Origin: Streptomyces pyxinae
GTDB lineage: Bacteria > Actinomycetota > Actinomycetes > Streptomycetales > Streptomycetaceae
Assembly (NCBI RefSeq): GCF_024756275.1
Contig: NZ_JANUGQ010000017.1
Location: 103,563 to 167,562, forward strand
DNA length: 64,000 bases
Direction of reading: 5' to 3'
Position numbers and translations under genes: made by a program. Positions 10,139-18,863 of the stretch are shown piece after piece; position 1 is the first letter of the stretch, and each line of letters starts with the position of its first letter. The notes beneath the pieces are model-generated. The model saw only the letters and a list, made by a program, of their open reading frames with translations. It did not search any database and had not been told where the DNA came from.

Positions 10139-10816
10139 ATGACCCGAGTACTGCTCGCCGAGGACGACGCATCCATTTCGGAGCCACTGGCTCGCGCACT
10201 GCGGCGGGAGGGGTACGAGGTCGAGGTCAGGGAGGACGGGCCCACCGCGCTCGACGCCGGTCTCCAGGGCGGTGTCGACCTGGTCGTGCTCGACCTCGGG
10301 CTGCCCGGCATGGACGGCCTGGAGGTGGCCCGGCGGCTGCGGGCCGAGGGGCACACCGTGCCCGTCCTGGTGCTCACCGCGCGCGCCGACGAGGTGGACA
10401 CGGTGGTCGGGCTCGACGCGGGCGCCGACGACTACGTCACCAAGCCGTTCCGGCTGGCCGAGCTGCTGGCCCGGGTACGGGCCCTGCTCCGGCGCGGCGC
10501 CGGCGACCCGGCCCCCGCCCCCGCCACCCACGGGGTGCGCATCGACGTCGAGTCGCACCGCGCCTGGATGGGCGACGAGGAGCTCCAGCTCACCGCGAAG
10601 GAGTTCGACCTGCTGCGGGTGCTGGTCCGGGACGCCGGCCGGGTGGTCACCCGGGACCAGCTGATGCGCGAGGTCTGGGACACCACCTGGTGGTCGTCGA
10701 CCAAGACGCTCGACATGCACATCTCCTGGCTCCGCAAGAAGCTCGGCGACGACGCGGCCAACCCCCGCTACATCGCCACCGTCCGGGGCGTCGGCTTCCG
10801 CTTCGAGAAGAGCTGA
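10139..10816 (+). CDS. OmpR-family response regulator
   Basis: A 225-residue DNA-binding response regulator. The receiver domain has the acidic pocket AEDD at residues 7-10, phospho-acceptor Asp52 in VVLDLGLPGMDG, the conserved Thr in VLTARAD and Lys102 in YVTKPFR. The C-terminal winged helix follows (LTAKEFDLLRVLVRDAGRVV, TKTLDMHISWLRKKLGDD, IATVRGVGFRFE). The histidine kinase gene lies downstream in the same direction after a 404-base repeat-rich gap. The signal is unknown. Confidence 0.95.
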   Translation: MTRVLLAEDDASISEPLARALRREGYEVEVREDGPTALDAGLQGGVDLVVLDLGLPGMDGLEVARRLRAEGHTVPVLVLTARADEVDTVVGLDAGADDYVTKPFRLAELLARVRALLRRGAGDPAPAPATHGVRIDVESHRAWMGDEELQLTAKEFDLLRVLVRDAGRVVTRDQLMREVWDTTWWSSTKTLDMHISWLRKKLGDDAANPRYIATVRGVGFRFEKS

Positions 10817-11220
10817 GCCGACGACGGCTCCGGTCCGACGAGCCCCGGGCCCCGGCCGGACACCGGTCCGACCACTCCCGGGATCCGGCCGGACGCCGGT
10901 CCGGGCCCGGAATCCGACGGGGCTCCGGTCCCCCCCCCGAGGGCCCGGCCGGACTCCGGCCCGTGCCGGGGCCCCGCTGAACCGGCCGGAGCCTGACCCG
11001 GCCCCCCGGGCCCCCCGGGCCCCGGTTCAGGAACCGCGGCCCCGGAGCCCCGCCCCCGGGCCCCCGGATCCGGCCTGGCTCCGGTTTCACAACCCCGGGA
11101 CCGCCGGCCGCGACCAGGACATCAGCACATCAGGACAGCCGAACCCGGCCCGGGGTCCCCGAACGGACCGGGCCGGGAAGAACCGGGCCGGAGAACGGCC
11201 CGCCCAGCCCGGAGGGCACC
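10817..11220 (+). repeat. Repeat-rich spacer between response regulator and kinase genes
   Basis: Degenerate copies of CCGGCCGGACNCCGGTCCG recur from about 10850 to 10970, followed by a C8 tract near 10930 and long C/G homopolymer-like runs (CCCCCCGGGCCCCCCGGGCC) near 11000. Such a long gap inside a regulator-kinase pair is unusual, since these genes normally overlap. GGAGG just before 11221 is the kinase ribosome site. Confidence 0.6.
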
Positions 11221-12507
11221 GTGCGCCGCCGACTGATCAACTCCACGCTCGCCGTGGTCCTCGTCGTCATCGCCGTCTTCGGGGTCTCCCTCGTCATCGT
11301 GGAGACCCGCACCATCAGCAGCAGCGCCCAGGAGAGCGTGGACTCCGAGGCGTACCGGCTGGTCAGCATCGTGGACAGCCGGCTCATCGGCGGCGATCCG
11401 GTCAACCCCGACATCCTCTCCGACGAGAGCGGGGCCAAGCGGTACGCGATCATCCGGATCCCCGGCCGACGCCCCATCGAGATCGGTGAGCGGCCCGAGG
11501 GCGGCGCCATCCGGGGCTCCGCCGAGGGGGACCGGGGCGAGACGGTGACCGTCGAGGAGCCCCGTTCCGTGGTCACCGCCGAGGTCGGCCGGACCCTGCT
11601 GATCATCGGCGCGGTGGCGCTGCTCGCCGTGGTGGCCGCCGTGCTGCTGGCGGTACGCCAGGCCAACCGGCTCGCCTCCCCGCTCACCGACCTCGCGGAG
11701 ACGGCCGAACGGCTCGGCTCCGGCGATCCGCGCCCGCGCCACAAGCGGTACGCCGTGCCCGAGCTGGACCGGGTGGCCGATGTGCTGGACGCCTCGGCCG
11801 AGCGGATCGCGCGGATGCTCACCGCCGAGCGGCGGCTCGCGGCCGACGCCTCGCACCAGCTCCGTACGCCGCTGACCGCACTCTCCATGCGGCTGGAGGA
11901 GATCGCCCTCACCGACGACCTGGAGACGGTGAAGGAGGAGGCGACGGTGGCGCTCACCCAGGTCGAGCGGCTCACCGACGTGGTCGAGCGGCTGCTGACC
12001 AACTCGCGCGACCCGCGTACCGGCTCGGCGGTGCCCTTCGACCTGGACGACGTGGTCAAGCAGCAGATCGAGGAGTGGCGGCCCGCCTACCGCAGCGCGG
12101 GCCGGGCGATCGTCCGGTCCGGCAAGGTCGGCATGCGGGCGGTCGGCACCCCGGGCGCGGTCGCCCAGGTGCTGGCCGCGCTGATCGAGAACTCGCTGAT
12201 GCACGGGGGCGGCACCGTCGCCCTGCGCACCCGGGTGACCGGCAACCAGGCGGTGGTCGAGGTGACCGACGAGGGGCCGGGGGTGCCGTCCGGCCTCGGC
12301 GCGCGGATCTTCGAGCGGGCGATCAGCGGCCGCAACTCCACCGGCATCGGGCTCGCCGTCGCCCGCGACCTGGCCGAGGCGGACGGCGGCCGGCTGGAGC
12401 TGCTCCAGCAGCAGCCCGCGGTCTTCGCGCTGTTCCTGGCCAGGGAGGCGGGCGCCCACCGGGACCAGCCGGAGGGCGAGGAGGCGGCCCCCCGCACGGT
12501 CCGCTGA
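11221..12507 (+). CDS. Membrane sensor histidine kinase
   Basis: A 428-residue sensor kinase starting at GTG with GGAGG upstream. There is an N-terminal helix (residues 6-27), an extracytoplasmic sensor of about 95 residues, a second helix near 124-145, a HAMP-like linker and the H box ADASHQLRTPLTAL with His212. The ATPase domain shows the N box ALIENSLMHGG, G1 DEGPGVP and G2 TGIGLAVARDL. The short sensor domain with many charged residues gives no ligand clue. It pairs with the response regulator upstream. A 30-residue acidic/basic tail follows the catalytic domain. Confidence 0.93.
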   Translation: MRRRLINSTLAVVLVVIAVFGVSLVIVETRTISSSAQESVDSEAYRLVSIVDSRLIGGDPVNPDILSDESGAKRYAIIRIPGRRPIEIGERPEGGAIRGSAEGDRGETVTVEEPRSVVTAEVGRTLLIIGAVALLAVVAAVLLAVRQANRLASPLTDLAETAERLGSGDPRPRHKRYAVPELDRVADVLDASAERIARMLTAERRLAADASHQLRTPLTALSMRLEEIALTDDLETVKEEATVALTQVERLTDVVERLLTNSRDPRTGSAVPFDLDDVVKQQIEEWRPAYRSAGRAIVRSGKVGMRAVGTPGAVAQVLAALIENSLMHGGGTVALRTRVTGNQAVVEVTDEGPGVPSGLGARIFERAISGRNSTGIGLAVARDLAEADGGRLELLQQQPAVFALFLAREAGAHRDQPEGEEAAPRTVR

Positions 12508-12524
12508 GCCGGGCCGGGTGTGCG

Positions 12525-12690
12525 GCCGGGGCCTACCGGCGGGGCCTACCGGGCGGGGCCTACCGGGCGGGCCGGGTCGGTGGCGCCGCTCAGCGGGGGC
12601 TGCCGCGCCGGTCCGGGCCGCCGGGGGCTGCCGCACCGGTCCGGGCCGCCGGGGGCAGCCGCGCCGCTCGGACGGGCCGGCCCGTCCGAC
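12525..12690. repeat. Two arrays of short tandem repeats (14 bp and 28 bp)
   Basis: GGGGCCTACCGGGC recurs three times from about 12528 to 12570. A 28-base unit beginning GGGGGCTGCCGCGCCGG starts at 12595, 12623 and 12651. The motif CAGCCGCGCCG reappears at 12695, inside the last codons of the converging GtrA gene, hinting that the array is related to that gene's 3' end. The arrays fill the whole gap between convergent genes; no separate terminator is evident. Confidence 0.7.
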
Positions 12691-12693
12691 CGG

Positions 12694-13209
12694 TCAGCCG
12701 CGCCGGGCCACCGAGGGGGCCGGCTCGGGGCGCCGCTGCTCCAGGAACGGTTCGGCGGGCCGTACCGCCTCCTGCTCGGGCAGCGCCCGGAAGACCCAGC
12801 TGCGGTAGGACCAGAAGCGGAACAGGGTCGCGACGCCGATGCCGAAGAACTTGAAGAAGTTGTTCTGGAGCGGGCTGTCCCAGCCGAAGCCGTAGGTGGC
12901 GGTGTAGAGGACGCCGTTCTCGATCACCGCGCCCAGGATGCTGAACACCACGAAGAGCATCAGCTCCCGGGCCCGGCGGCTCTTGTCCCGGTCCCGGTAG
13001 GTGAAGTAGCGGAAGCCCACGTAGTTGCAGCCGATCGCCACCGCCGTGGCCAGCAGGCTGGCGCGTACCACCTGGAGGTCGGTGGCGCTCCGCAGCAGAT
13101 TGAAGACCCCCATGTTGACGAGGAGCCCCAGACCGCCGATCACCCCGAATTTGGCGATCTCCCGGGCGAGCTGGTCCAGCCGCACACGTAGTGCGCCTCG
13201 TTCACTCAT
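12694..13209 (-). CDS. GtrA-family membrane protein
   Basis: A 171-residue protein with four hydrophobic helices (FGVIGGLGLLVNMGVFNLL, ASLLATAVAIGCNYVGFRYF, LMLFVVFSILGAVIENGVL, FKFFGIGVATLFRFWSY) and the family landmark FRFWSYRSWVF. GtrA proteins are thought to flip or carry lipid-linked sugars (such as undecaprenyl-phosphate sugars) for cell-envelope glycosylation. The ATG at 13209 follows AAAGGTCACC. It is divergent from purK; the same pairing of GtrA and purK-purE is recalled in mycobacteria (Rv3277 beside Rv3276c-Rv3275c). The C-terminal 25 residues are Pro/Glu/Arg-rich. Confidence 0.9.
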   Translation of the reverse strand: MSERGALRVRLDQLAREIAKFGVIGGLGLLVNMGVFNLLRSATDLQVVRASLLATAVAIGCNYVGFRYFTYRDRDKSRRARELMLFVVFSILGAVIENGVLYTATYGFGWDSPLQNNFFKFFGIGVATLFRFWSYRSWVFRALPEQEAVRPAEPFLEQRRPEPAPSVARRG

Positions 13210-13370
13210 GGTGACCTTTCAGCTTCATCCGGTCGGCTCTGTCAACCCAGCCATGCTAACCACCACCGCCGGGTGACGCTCGGGGGCTGGGGGACGGAGG
13301 GGGCGTACGGGACGAACCCCCGCGCGCCCGGCGGCGCGGGGGCGCCCGGGCGGGCCGTCCGTGGGCTGAC

Positions 13371-13401
13371 GTGACCGGCCCGCGGGGGCGGCGGATACCC
13401 T
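13371..13401 (+). promoter_or_regulatory. Candidate promoter giving a leaderless or near-leaderless purK mRNA
   Basis: GTGACC at 13371-13376 and GATACC at 13394-13399 are separated by 17 bases, placing the start point at or next to the purK GTG at 13408. No ribosome site is convincing upstream of that GTG, which fits leaderless translation as is common in streptomycetes. The match to consensus is modest. Confidence 0.35.
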
Positions 13402-13407
13402 GGAAGA

Positions 13408-14547
13408 GTGACGTTCCCGGTAGTCGGTATGGTCGGCGGCGGCCAGCTCGCTCGTATGACCCACGAGGCGGGCATCCCGCTCGGCATCAGATTCAAGCTT
13501 CTCAGTGACACCCCGCAGGACTCCGCTGCGCAGGTCGTGAGCGATGTCGTCATCGGCGACTACCGCGATCTGGACACGCTGCGTGAGTTCGCGCGGGGCT
13601 GCGATGTGATCACTTTCGATCACGAGCATGTACCCACCGAGCACCTCCGGGCCCTGGAAGCGGACGGCATCCCCGTCCGGCCGGGGCCCGACGCCTTGGT
13701 GCACGCCCAGGACAAGGGGGTGATGCGGGCGAAGCTGAGCCGGATCGGCGCCCCCTGCCCCCGGCACCGGCTGGTGGCCGACCCGGCGGACGTGACCGCG
13801 TTCGCCGCCGAGGGCGACGGCTTCCCGGTCATCCTCAAGACCGTACGCGGCGGATACGACGGCAAGGGCGTCTGGTTCGTCCGCTCCGAGGCGGAGGCGG
13901 CCGAGCCCTTCAAGGCGGGCGTCCCGGTGCTCGCCGAGGAGAAGGTCGACTTCGTACGGGAGCTCGCCGCCAACATCGTCCGCTCGCCGCACGGCCAGGC
14001 GGTCGCCTACCCGGTGGTGGAGTCCCGGCAGGTGGACGGCGTCTGCGACACCGTGATCGCCCCCGCTCCCGACCTCTCCGAGGAGCTGTCCGGCCAGGCG
14101 CAGGAGCTGGCGCTGCGGATCGCCCGGGAGCTGGGCGTGGTGGGCCATCTCGCGGTGGAGCTGTTCGAGACCCGGGACGGCCGGATCCTCGTCAACGAGC
14201 TGGCCATGCGCCCGCACAACTCGGGCCACTGGAGCCAGGACGGCGCGGTCACCTCGCAGTTCGCCAACCATGTACGCGCCGTGCTCGACCTGCCGCTGGG
14301 CGACCCGCGCCCCCGCGCGCGCTGGACGGTCATGTGCAATGTGCTGGGCGGCGACTACCCGGACATGTACGCGGCCTATCTGCACTGCATGGCCCGTGAC
14401 CCGCAGCTCAAGATCCACATGTACGGCAAGGACGTGAAGCCCGGCCGCAAGGTGGGTCACGTCAACACCTACGGCGACGACCTGGCCGACGCGCTGGAGC
14501 GCGCCCGGCACGCCGCCGGCTATCTGCGAGGAACGATCGTTGAGTAA
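13408..14547 (+). CDS. purK: N5-carboxyaminoimidazole ribonucleotide synthase
   Basis: A 379-residue ATP-grasp enzyme that carboxylates AIR with bicarbonate in purine biosynthesis. The N terminus has the nucleotide-binding loop VVGMVGGGQLARM, DYRD and FDHEHVPTEHL; the ATP-grasp part has VILKTVRGGYDGKGVW, EEKVDFVRELAANIVRS and VNELAMRPHNSGHWSQDG. All are PurK hallmarks. Its 3' end overlaps purE by 8 bases, giving the usual purK-purE coupling. The GTG at 13408 is the only plausible start near the glycine-rich loop. Confidence 0.97.
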   Translation: MTFPVVGMVGGGQLARMTHEAGIPLGIRFKLLSDTPQDSAAQVVSDVVIGDYRDLDTLREFARGCDVITFDHEHVPTEHLRALEADGIPVRPGPDALVHAQDKGVMRAKLSRIGAPCPRHRLVADPADVTAFAAEGDGFPVILKTVRGGYDGKGVWFVRSEAEAAEPFKAGVPVLAEEKVDFVRELAANIVRSPHGQAVAYPVVESRQVDGVCDTVIAPAPDLSEELSGQAQELALRIARELGVVGHLAVELFETRDGRILVNELAMRPHNSGHWSQDGAVTSQFANHVRAVLDLPLGDPRPRARWTVMCNVLGGDYPDMYAAYLHCMARDPQLKIHMYGKDVKPGRKVGHVNTYGDDLADALERARHAAGYLRGTIVE

Positions 14548-15064
14548 TCCACTCGTGGGCATCGTGATGGGCTCCGACTCGGACTGGCCGGTGATGGAGG
14601 CCGCCGCCCAGGCGCTGGACGAGTTCGAGATCCCGTACGAGGTCGACGTGGTGTCCGCGCACCGGATGCCGCGCGAGATGATCGCGTACGGCGAGGAGGC
14701 GGCCGGCCGGGGACTCAAGGCGGTCGTCGCCGGGGCCGGGGGCGCCGCCCATCTGCCCGGCATGCTCGCCTCGGTGACCCCGCTGCCGGTCATCGGGGTG
14801 CCGGTGCCGCTGAAGTACCTGGACGGCATGGACTCGCTGCTCTCCATCGTGCAGATGCCCGCGGGGGTGCCGGTGGCCACCGTCTCGGTCGGCGGCGCCC
14901 GGAACGCCGGACTGCTCGCCGCCCGGATCCTGGCCGCCTCCGACCCCGTACTCCTCGGCCGGATGCGGGAGTTCCAGCAGGAGCTGAACGACCAGGCCAC
15001 CGAGAAGGGCCGGCGGCTGCGCGGCAAGGTCGAGGGCTCGGCGGCGTTCGGCTTCGCCCGATGA
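14540..15064 (+). CDS. purE: N5-carboxyaminoimidazole ribonucleotide mutase
   Basis: A 174-residue class I PurE that moves the carboxylate of N5-CAIR to C4. The substrate loop IVMGSDSDWPVM, the SAHRMPREM segment with the catalytic histidine, the GAGGAAHLPGM loop and GVPVPLKYLDGMDSLLSIVQMP are all intact. It begins at TTG (14540) inside the purK 3' end, with GAGGAACG just upstream. Its TGA overlaps the ATG of the dipeptidase gene (ATGA), so purK-purE-dipeptidase form a coupled operon. Confidence 0.96.
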   Translation: MSNPLVGIVMGSDSDWPVMEAAAQALDEFEIPYEVDVVSAHRMPREMIAYGEEAAGRGLKAVVAGAGGAAHLPGMLASVTPLPVIGVPVPLKYLDGMDSLLSIVQMPAGVPVATVSVGGARNAGLLAARILAASDPVLLGRMREFQQELNDQATEKGRRLRGKVEGSAAFGFAR

Positions 15065-16359
15065 GCGGGGCCGGGGCGCCCGGGCACGGCGGCGCGGCGG
15101 ACACTGGGGATGGGCCGTCCCGCGCGGCCGGATCCGGGGGCGGGCCCGCAGCCGGGTCCGCGACCGGATCAGCGGCCGGTTTCCTGGCCGAGGCGCGGGA
15201 ACTGCTGGCGGACCATCCGGTGGCGGACGGTCACAACGACCTTCCGTGGGCGCTGCGCGCGCAGGCCGGGTACGACCTGGACCGGCTGGACATCGCCGCC
15301 GACCAGACCGGACGGCTCCACACCGACCTCGGACGGCTCCGGGCCGGCGGGGTCGGCGCGCAGTTCTGGTCCGTCTACGTCCGCAGCGACTTCGCCGGTG
15401 ACCAGGCGGTCAGCGCCACCCTGGAGCAGATCGACTGCGTCGACCGGCTGCTGGCCCGTCACCCCCGGGAGCTGGCGCCCGCGCTGACCGCCGACGACAT
15501 GGAGGCGGCCCGCGCCGAGGGCCGGATCGCCTCGCTGAAGGGTGCCGAGGGCGGCCACTCCATCAACTGCTCGCTGGCCACCCTCCGGGCGCTGTACGCG
15601 CTGGGCGTCCGCTATATGACGCTCACCCACAACGACAACCTCCCGTGGGCCGACTCGGCCACCGACGAGCCGGGCGTGGGCGGCCTCTCCGCCTTCGGCC
15701 GGGAGGTCGTACGGGAGATGAACCGGCTCGGCATGCTGGTGGACCTCTCGCACGTGGCCGCCACCACCATGCGGGACGCGCTGGACACCGCCGAGGCGCC
15801 GGTGCTCTTCTCGCACTCCTCCGCCCGGGCGGTCTGCGACCACCCGCGCAACGTGCCGGACGACGTGCTCGGCCGGCTGGCGGACAACGGGGGCGTGGCC
15901 ATGGCCACCTTCGTCCCGAAGTTCATCCTGCCGGCGGCGGTGGAGTGGACCCGGCTGGCCGACGAGAACATGATCGCCCAGGGGCGGCACCCGCTGGACT
16001 CCTCGCCGGAGGCGATGCGGCTGCACGCGGCCTTCGAGGAGGCGCACCCCCGCCCGGTCGCCACGGCGGCCACCGTCGCCGACCATCTGGACCATATGCG
16101 GGAGGTCGCCGGTATCGCCCATATCGGTATCGGTGGCGACTTCGACGGCACCCCGTTCACCCCGTCGGGTCTTGACGACGTCTCGGGTTACCCCAACCTG
16201 GTGGCCGAGCTGCTGGCCCGCAACTGGTCGCGCACCGACATCGCCATGGTCACCTGGTCCAACGCGGTCCGGGTGCTGCGGGACGCGGAGGCGGTCGCCC
16301 GCGACCTGGCCCCCCGCCGCGCCCCCTCCACGGCGACCCTGGAGTCCCTGGACGGCTGA
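15061..16359 (+). CDS. M19 (renal-type) zinc dipeptidase
   Basis: A 432-residue dinuclear zinc dipeptidase. All known family ligands are present: His58 and Asp60 in DGHNDLPW, bridging Glu163 in KGAEGGHS, His231 in DLSHVA, His252 in FSHSSARA, substrate Arg263 in HPRN and Asp360 in GIGGDFDGTP. The first 40 residues are a Gly/Ala-rich leader with no signal peptide, so the enzyme is likely cytoplasmic. The ATG overlaps the purE stop. The S. coelicolor counterpart, recalled as Sco3058, has been characterised structurally as a broad dipeptidase. A hairpin 16 bases after the stop ends the operon, separating it from the diverged paralogue downstream. Confidence 0.96.
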   Translation: MSGAGAPGHGGAADTGDGPSRAAGSGGGPAAGSATGSAAGFLAEARELLADHPVADGHNDLPWALRAQAGYDLDRLDIAADQTGRLHTDLGRLRAGGVGAQFWSVYVRSDFAGDQAVSATLEQIDCVDRLLARHPRELAPALTADDMEAARAEGRIASLKGAEGGHSINCSLATLRALYALGVRYMTLTHNDNLPWADSATDEPGVGGLSAFGREVVREMNRLGMLVDLSHVAATTMRDALDTAEAPVLFSHSSARAVCDHPRNVPDDVLGRLADNGGVAMATFVPKFILPAAVEWTRLADENMIAQGRHPLDSSPEAMRLHAAFEEAHPRPVATAATVADHLDHMREVAGIAHIGIGGDFDGTPFTPSGLDDVSGYPNLVAELLARNWSRTDIAMVTWSNAVRVLRDAEAVARDLAPRRAPSTATLESLDG

Positions 16360-16374
16360 CTCCCGGCGCCCGTG

Positions 16375-16413
16375 GCGCAGGGCCCGGAGCCTTCCGCGCT
16401 CCGGCCCCTGCGC
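16375..16413 (+). terminator. Terminator hairpin after the dipeptidase operon
   Basis: GCGCAGGGCCCGGAG pairs with CTCCGGCCCCTGCGC with one mismatch, giving a 15-bp stem and 9-base loop 16 bases after the dipeptidase stop. Confidence 0.75.
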
Positions 16414-16778
16414 GTCCCGACCGGGCCCCTGCTCCCTGGGACCAGCGCGCCTTGGCCCCGGGTCTCTGGGCCTCTCATGCCCCTGTGCCTCGCGTCCTGG
16501 GCCACTTGGCCCCGGGCCCGGCTGGGCCGCGCTCGGGGCCTCATACCCCTGGGACCTGTGCCCGGGGCCCCTGGGCTCGCGCCCGGGGGCCTTCGCTCTC
16601 CTCGCCACCGGTCGGCCTGGGGCCTTCGCGCACCCGGCCGCCGTACGGTTCCGGCCGTCGTCCGGCCGGTCGCCGCCACCCGGACGCAGTACACCGCCGC
16701 GACCCGGTGGGCCGGGCGTGCCACCGTGAAGCCATTGGGCATCGGCTCGTCACTCGCCGTCCTGGAGCGGAGCTCCCC
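16414..16778 (+). other. Spacer upstream of the dipeptidase-like paralogue
   Basis: 365 bases with degenerate CCTGGGACC/GGCCCCGGG units in the first half and less biased sequence near 16680-16778, where the promoter of the downstream gene must lie because a terminator precedes it. GGAG at 16769-16772 is that gene's ribosome site. The frame is open upstream to 16452, but the added residues are low complexity and lack similarity to the upstream paralogue's start. Confidence 0.45.
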
Positions 16779-18071
16779 ATGGCAGACCTGCAGCACCCGC
16801 AGCACCCCATAACCCCGTCGCGCCCCACCTCCGGGGCGTCCCCCGTACCGAGGGCACTCGCCTCCCGTCCCGCGCACTCCTGCGCGCCGACCGCGCCCCC
16901 GATCTCCCGCACCCCGGGCGTCCCGCCGCGCGGCGCCGCCGAGGCCCCCGCCCCCTCCTCGGTCGATCTGGCCCGTGCCCGGGTGCTGCTCGCCGCCCAA
17001 CTCGTGGTGGACGGCCACAACACCCTGGCCCAGGAACTGGGCCGTACCCCCTGGCAGACCCTGTGCGACGGCGAGAGCACGCTGGACGTGGACATCCCGC
17101 GGATCCGGGCGGGCGGAGTCGGCGCCCAGTTCTGGGCCCTGCACCCCCCGGACCCGGAGACGGACCCGGAGACCGGCACGGCGACGGCCCCGGAGACCGG
17201 CTCCGGGACCGGCCCCGGCACCGCCCCCGCGCCGGACACCACCCCCGGTCTCGTCCCTGCCCTCGTCCCCGACCCGGAGGCCGGTACCGACCGGCTGATC
17301 AGCTCGACCCTGGACCGGATCGACGCGGTCCGGTCCCTGATCACCTCCTGCCCGGAGTCCCTCAGCCTGGCCCGCACCGCCCGCGAGATGGCGGACGCCC
17401 GGGACCGGGGCCGGGTCGCCTCGCTGCTGGGCCCGGTCGCCGGCGCGGCGCTCGGCGACTCGCTGGGCACCCTCCGCGCGTACCACGCCCTCGGCGTCCG
17501 CAGCGTGAGCCTCGCGGGTACGCACTGGGCCGAGGTCCCGGACGGGCTCACCGCCTTCGGGGAGGAGGTGATCCGGGAGCTGAACCGCCTCGGCGTGCTG
17601 GCCGATCTCTCCGGTGCCGCGCCCGCCACCATGCACCGGGTGCTCGACGTGACCTCGGCGCCGGTCATGTTCTCCCGCTCGGCGGCGTACGCCCTGACCC
17701 CGCACCCGGCGAACGTCCCGGACGACCTGCTGCGCCGGCTGCGCGCCAATGGCGGGGTCTGCATGGTCGGCTTCGCACCCGAACTGGTCGAGAATGGTCA
17801 TGTCCCGCCCGCCGTCCGGGACGTGGCCGACCACCTGGAGCATGTGCGCGAGGTCGCCGGCCCCGAGTCGGTCGGCATCTCGGGGTCGTACGGCTCCCGG
17901 GCCCAGGTCCCGCACACGGTCGGCCTCGAGGACGCCTCCTGCTACCCGCACCTCATCGCGGAGCTGCTGCACCGGGACTGGCCCGAGTCCGACATCGCGG
18001 CCCTGACCTGGGGCAACGCGGTACGAGTCGTACGCGAGGCAGCCGACCTGGCCACCCCGCCGCCCCCCTGA
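16779..18071 (+). CDS. M19 dipeptidase paralogue, predicted pseudoenzyme
   Basis: A 430-residue protein clearly homologous to the dipeptidase upstream (shared GGVGAQFWA, TLRAY/TLRAL, APVMFS/APVLFS, NVPDD, DHLEHVREVAG and WGNAVRVVREA blocks) but stripped of its active site. Against the upstream enzyme, Asp60 becomes Thr82 (DGHNTL), bridging Glu163 becomes Val220, His231 becomes Gly279 (DLSGAA), His252 becomes Arg300 (MFSRSAA), Arg263 becomes Ala311 (HPANVPD) and Asp360 becomes Ser370 (GISGSYGS). Only His80 survives. A Thr/Pro/Asp-rich insert lies at residues 123-168. The reading frame is intact with normal codon use, so it is maintained rather than decaying. A regulatory, binding or structural role is likely. 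Confidence 0.88.
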   Translation: MADLQHPQHPITPSRPTSGASPVPRALASRPAHSCAPTAPPISRTPGVPPRGAAEAPAPSSVDLARARVLLAAQLVVDGHNTLAQELGRTPWQTLCDGESTLDVDIPRIRAGGVGAQFWALHPPDPETDPETGTATAPETGSGTGPGTAPAPDTTPGLVPALVPDPEAGTDRLISSTLDRIDAVRSLITSCPESLSLARTAREMADARDRGRVASLLGPVAGAALGDSLGTLRAYHALGVRSVSLAGTHWAEVPDGLTAFGEEVIRELNRLGVLADLSGAAPATMHRVLDVTSAPVMFSRSAAYALTPHPANVPDDLLRRLRANGGVCMVGFAPELVENGHVPPAVRDVADHLEHVREVAGPESVGISGSYGSRAQVPHTVGLEDASCYPHLIAELLHRDWPESDIAALTWGNAVRVVREAADLATPPPP

Positions 18072-18120
18072 CCGCCCCGCCCGTCCGGGTCCGGCTCCAC
18101 CCGGCGACCCGCTGGAAGCG

Positions 18121-18759
18121 TCAGTGCTCCGGCCGTGGACCGTTGTCCTCGAGACCGGCTCCGGTCGGCGGGTGGGGCCGATACCCGGGTCGATAGCCGG
18201 CGATGATGACGCCGCCGGCCGTCGGGGTGGCGTCGGTGAGGCGGAACGCGGTCGGGGCGAAGCCGGCGGTGAACAGGCGTCGTCCGGTGCCCAGGACGAG
18301 GGGGTGGACGCAGAGCAGGTACTCGTCGATGAGGCCGAGCGGGGCGAGGGACCGGATCAGCGCGCCGCTGCCCATGATGTGCAGGTCGTTGCCCGGGGTG
18401 TTCCTGAGTTCGGTGACCGCCGCGGGGACGTCGCCGCCGAGCAGGGTGGAGTGGGGCCAGGGCAGGGGCTCGGTCAGGGTGCGGGACGCGACGTACTTGG
18501 GAGCGTTGTTCAGGGCGTCGCGGAACGGGCTGTCCTGGGTGTTCCAGTGGGTCAGCAGGTCCTGGTAGGTGCGGCGGCCCAGGAGGTATCCGCTGCCGGC
18601 GGCCAGCCGCCGGCCCCATGCCCTCGTGACGGCCTCGTCCCCGGCCCGTTCGGCGGCCCAGCCGCCGTGGGCGAACCCCTCGCGGGTGTCCTCGTCGGAG
18701 CGGCCGGGGCCCTGCATGACGCCGTCCAGGGTGATGTGGTTGATGACAACGATCTTCAC
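18121..18759 (-). CDS. Dihydrofolate reductase-fold protein (RibD C-terminal family)
   Basis: A 212-residue protein of the dihydrofolate reductase-like/RibD C-terminal family (VINHITLDGVMQGP, FAHGGWAAE, LLGRRTYQDLLTHW, YVASRTLTEPLPWPHSTLLGG, LHIMGSGALIRSLAPLGLIDEY, HPLVLGTGRRLF). Members bind NADPH; most are uncharacterised and are not the essential folate enzyme. The GTG start at 18759 follows GACAGGAG. The C terminus has a Pro/Gly-rich tail of about 20 residues. It sits 105 bases downstream of the VOC gene in the same direction and converges on the dipeptidase paralogue with a 49-base gap. Confidence 0.85.
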   Translation of the reverse strand: MKIVVINHITLDGVMQGPGRSDEDTREGFAHGGWAAERAGDEAVTRAWGRRLAAGSGYLLGRRTYQDLLTHWNTQDSPFRDALNNAPKYVASRTLTEPLPWPHSTLLGGDVPAAVTELRNTPGNDLHIMGSGALIRSLAPLGLIDEYLLCVHPLVLGTGRRLFTAGFAPTAFRLTDATPTAGGVIIAGYRPGYRPHPPTGAGLEDNGPRPEH

Positions 18760-18863
18760 GGCACTCCTGTCCACCGGTAGGACGCGGCTGCGGAAGGGGG
18801 TCCGGCGCCCCCGGGACCGGCGCTCGGGCGGCCGGGGTCGCACCGGGCCGATCGGCGCCGGGG

